A model generated the notes under the pieces. The model did no database searches. It was not told the DNA's origin and worked only from the letters and a program-made list of their open reading frames with translations. DNA of 32,405 nucleotides from JBOGFC01 sp050742155 (GTDB taxonomy: Bacteria; Actinomycetota; Acidimicrobiia; Spongiisociales; JALYHC01), in the NCBI GenBank assembly GCA_050742155.1, contig JBOGFC010000170.1, forward strand, positions 1 through 32,405, given 5' to 3'. The translations under genes and the position numbers were made by a program. Of this stretch, positions 30,987 through 32,405 are shown piece by piece (position 1 is the first letter of the stretch; every line of letters starts with the position of its first letter).

Positions 30987-32095
30987 GCCGGCAGCCGGCC
31001 GGCCGGGCCTACGAGCTGGGGGACGGGGGCCTCGACCGGCGCATCAAGGTGCTGGTGGCCGATGCCGGGGCGGGCCGGGACGCCGATCTGATCGGCGAGA
31101 TGGTGGTGACCGCCCTCAAGCTGGTGCGGGACCGGACCGGGAGAGGCGACCTCAAGCTCATCAACGCCGCCCTCAAGGAGATGCGCTACTCGTTCCGGCT
31201 CTTCGCTCCCTTCCAGCACGTCCGCAAGGTGGCGGTGTTCGGGTCGGCCCGCCTGGGTCCGGACGACGCCAACTACCGCCTCGCCTCGGAGTTCGCCCAC
31301 CAGATGACCGAGGAGCGGGGCTGGATGGTGATCACTGGGGCAGGTCCGGGCATCATGGAGGCGGCCAACGAGGGGGCCGGTCCCGACGCCTCCTTCGGCG
31401 TCAACATTCGACTGCCCTTCGAGGACCAGGCCAACCCCTACGTGCTTCCCAACCGGCTGGTCAATTTCAAGTACTTCTTCACCCGCAAGCTGATCTTCGT
31501 CAAGGAGGCGCACGCCTTCGCCCTCTTCCCGGGTGGCTTCGGCACCCTCGACGAGGCCTTCGAGCTCCTGGTGCTGGTGCAGACCGGCAAGAGCGACCTG
31601 CACCCCGTGGTGATGGTCGAGTCGGACGGCAGCGAGTACTGGGAGACCTGGGTGGACTTCGTGTACGAGGACCTGCTCGGCAACGGCCTGATCCACCAGA
31701 GCGACCTGAGCCTCTTCAAGGTGGCCAAGGACGTCGACGAGGCCGTCGAGGAGATCTGCCGCTTCTACGCCAACTACCACTCCCAGCGGTACGTGAATGG
31801 GCGCTTGGTGCTGCGCATGCAGAAGGCGCCCGACGAAGCCGCCTTGGCCGACCTCAATGAGGAGTTCGGCGACATCGTGGCCGAGGGAGAGATCGAATCG
31901 GTCCCCATCAGCCCGGCCGAGGAGGCCGACGGCGACCACCCCGAGCTGGAGCGGCTGGCCTTCCGCTTCGAACGCCGCTATTACGGCCGCCTCCGCCAGC
32001 TGGTCGATCGACTCAACGACCTGGTGCCGGTGGAGCCGGAGCGACAGTCGGCCCCGGAGGCGAAGGTGCTCCCCGAGGTGGAGGACGAGGACTGA
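30983..32095 (+). CDS. LOG-family (TIGR00730-like) nucleotide phosphoribohydrolase
   Basis: 370 residues; ATG overlaps the AAA stop (ATGA). The central Rossmann-like domain has VRKVAVFGSARLGPDD (about 80-95), ITGAGPGIMEAANEGA and the signature PGGFGTLDEAFE. LOG enzymes hydrolyse nucleoside 5'-monophosphates to base and ribose 5-phosphate. This version is longer than plain LOG proteins (about 190 residues): an N-terminal helical part and a C-terminal acidic/helical part (ending EVEDED) are added, as in the larger bacterial COG1611 group. Membership of the VWA-AAA operon is unusual and suggests a joint role not explained by cytokinin-type chemistry. Confidence 0.88.
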   Translation: MSRQPAGRAYELGDGGLDRRIKVLVADAGAGRDADLIGEMVVTALKLVRDRTGRGDLKLINAALKEMRYSFRLFAPFQHVRKVAVFGSARLGPDDANYRLASEFAHQMTEERGWMVITGAGPGIMEAANEGAGPDASFGVNIRLPFEDQANPYVLPNRLVNFKYFFTRKLIFVKEAHAFALFPGGFGTLDEAFELLVLVQTGKSDLHPVVMVESDGSEYWETWVDFVYEDLLGNGLIHQSDLSLFKVAKDVDEAVEEICRFYANYHSQRYVNGRLVLRMQKAPDEAALADLNEEFGDIVAEGEIESVPISPAEEADGDHPELERLAFRFERRYYGRLRQLVDRLNDLVPVEPERQSAPEAKVLPEVEDED

Positions 32096-32112
32096 ACCCG
32101 GCCGACATTCGA

Positions 32113-32148
32113 CTCGTCTCACTCGGCGAATCGCACGAAGGAGACGAG
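32113..32148. terminator. Possible terminator after LOG gene
   Basis: CTCGTCTC (32113-32120) and GAGACGAG (32141-32148) are perfect 8-bp arms with a 20-base loop, 17 bases after the LOG stop. The loop is long for a terminator. It may instead be an operator for the next gene. The surrounding 118-base gap holds no gene. Confidence 0.35.
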
Positions 32149-32213
32149 GTGCGTTGGCTCTGCTGAAAGACCGGCCGGAGTACCCTCTTCCGGACGCCCA
32201 GGAGGATTCCAGT

Positions 32214-32405
32214 TTGACGTGCTCGAGCTGCGGGGCTGAGGCCCAGGCCGGCCAGAAGTTCTGCCTGCAGTGCGGGTCCAAGCTGACCGAGGCCTGTCCT
32301 TCCTGCGGCACCCCGGTCGTCCCCGGGGCTCGCTTCTGCGGGGAGTGCGGAGCCTCACTCACCGAAGCGCCTCCCGCCGAGCCTTACCAGGAAGCCACCG
32401 CCGAG
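32214..32405 (+). CDS. Double-zinc-ribbon protein, 5' part
   Basis: 64 residues are visible before the right edge, from TTG 32214 with AGGAGG eight bases upstream. Two CxxC-CxxC ribbons are present: Cys3/Cys6 with Cys17/Cys20, and Cys28/Cys31 with Cys42/Cys45 (TCSSCGAEA, FCLQCGSKL, CPSCGTPV, FCGECGASL). In actinobacteria such a head often precedes an adenylate/guanylate cyclase plus AAA domain, or an FHA or membrane domain; the rest lies outside the window, so the function stays open. Confidence 0.8.
   Translation, partial: MTCSSCGAEAQAGQKFCLQCGSKLTEACPSCGTPVVPGARFCGECGASLTEAPPAEPYQEATAE

Noticed and set aside
1..32405. CRISPR arrays, tRNA/rRNA genes, insertion sequences
   Set aside because: No regularly spaced repeats, no cloverleaf or rRNA-like sequence, and no transposase-like protein were seen on either strand.

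Overview
The window is GC-rich, gene-dense bacterial chromosome with actinobacterial features: an MtrA/MtrB-like two-component system with a GerMN/Gmad2 lipoprotein, an FtsK/DapA and M16 peptidase/DapB neighbourhood, ATGA/GTGA stop-start overlaps, GTG starts, and several starts that look leaderless. A deep-branching Actinomycetota (for example Acidimicrobiia-like) is my inference. No rRNA, tRNA, CRISPR array or insertion sequence is visible, and no gene-free stretch exceeds 300 bases.

Layout. 1-656: end of a VapBC-type toxin-antitoxin pair. 653-6389 (minus strand): a housekeeping run reading dapA, a DsrE-like gene, a DinB-like gene, ftsK, a uracil-DNA-glycosylase-like gene and pdxH. The DsrE-like gene has an in-frame TGA where relatives carry the first Cys of a CxxC motif. 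Homology continues beyond it and a perfect 8-bp hairpin follows at SECIS distance, so I call it a selenoprotein. 6435-8761: a thioredoxin-TPR protein and an amidohydrolase. 8790-20750: a polyamine/amine catabolism island with a class III aminotransferase, potABCD, an FAD amine oxidoreductase, two divergent Lrp/AsnC regulators, an aldehyde dehydrogenase, an aldehyde dehydrogenase remnant that kept only its two ends, a second class III aminotransferase and a saccharopine-dehydrogenase-like enzyme. 20747-22832 (minus): dapB and an M16 peptidase, separated by a long hairpin. 22932-26052: response regulator, histidine kinase and GerMN/Gmad2 lipoprotein, ended by a 13-bp-stem terminator. 26098-27798: a SHOCT mini membrane protein, a polysaccharide deacetylase lipoprotein and a DUF4230-like protein. 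27911-32095: a coupled operon of a VWA protein with an HExxH motif, a CobS/MoxR-like AAA protein with altered Walker A and B residues, and a LOG-family protein. 32214-end: start of a double-zinc-ribbon protein.

Working together: PotABCD would import a polyamine, the FAD enzyme and/or aminotransferases would give aminoaldehydes, the aldehyde dehydrogenase would oxidise them, and the Lrp pair probably senses an amine or amino acid. This island lies between dapB and dapA, which are usually close together in actinobacteria. The most notable items are the selenoprotein, the aldehyde dehydrogenase remnant, the AAA/VWA pair with degenerate Walker motifs, and evidence for CTG start codons.
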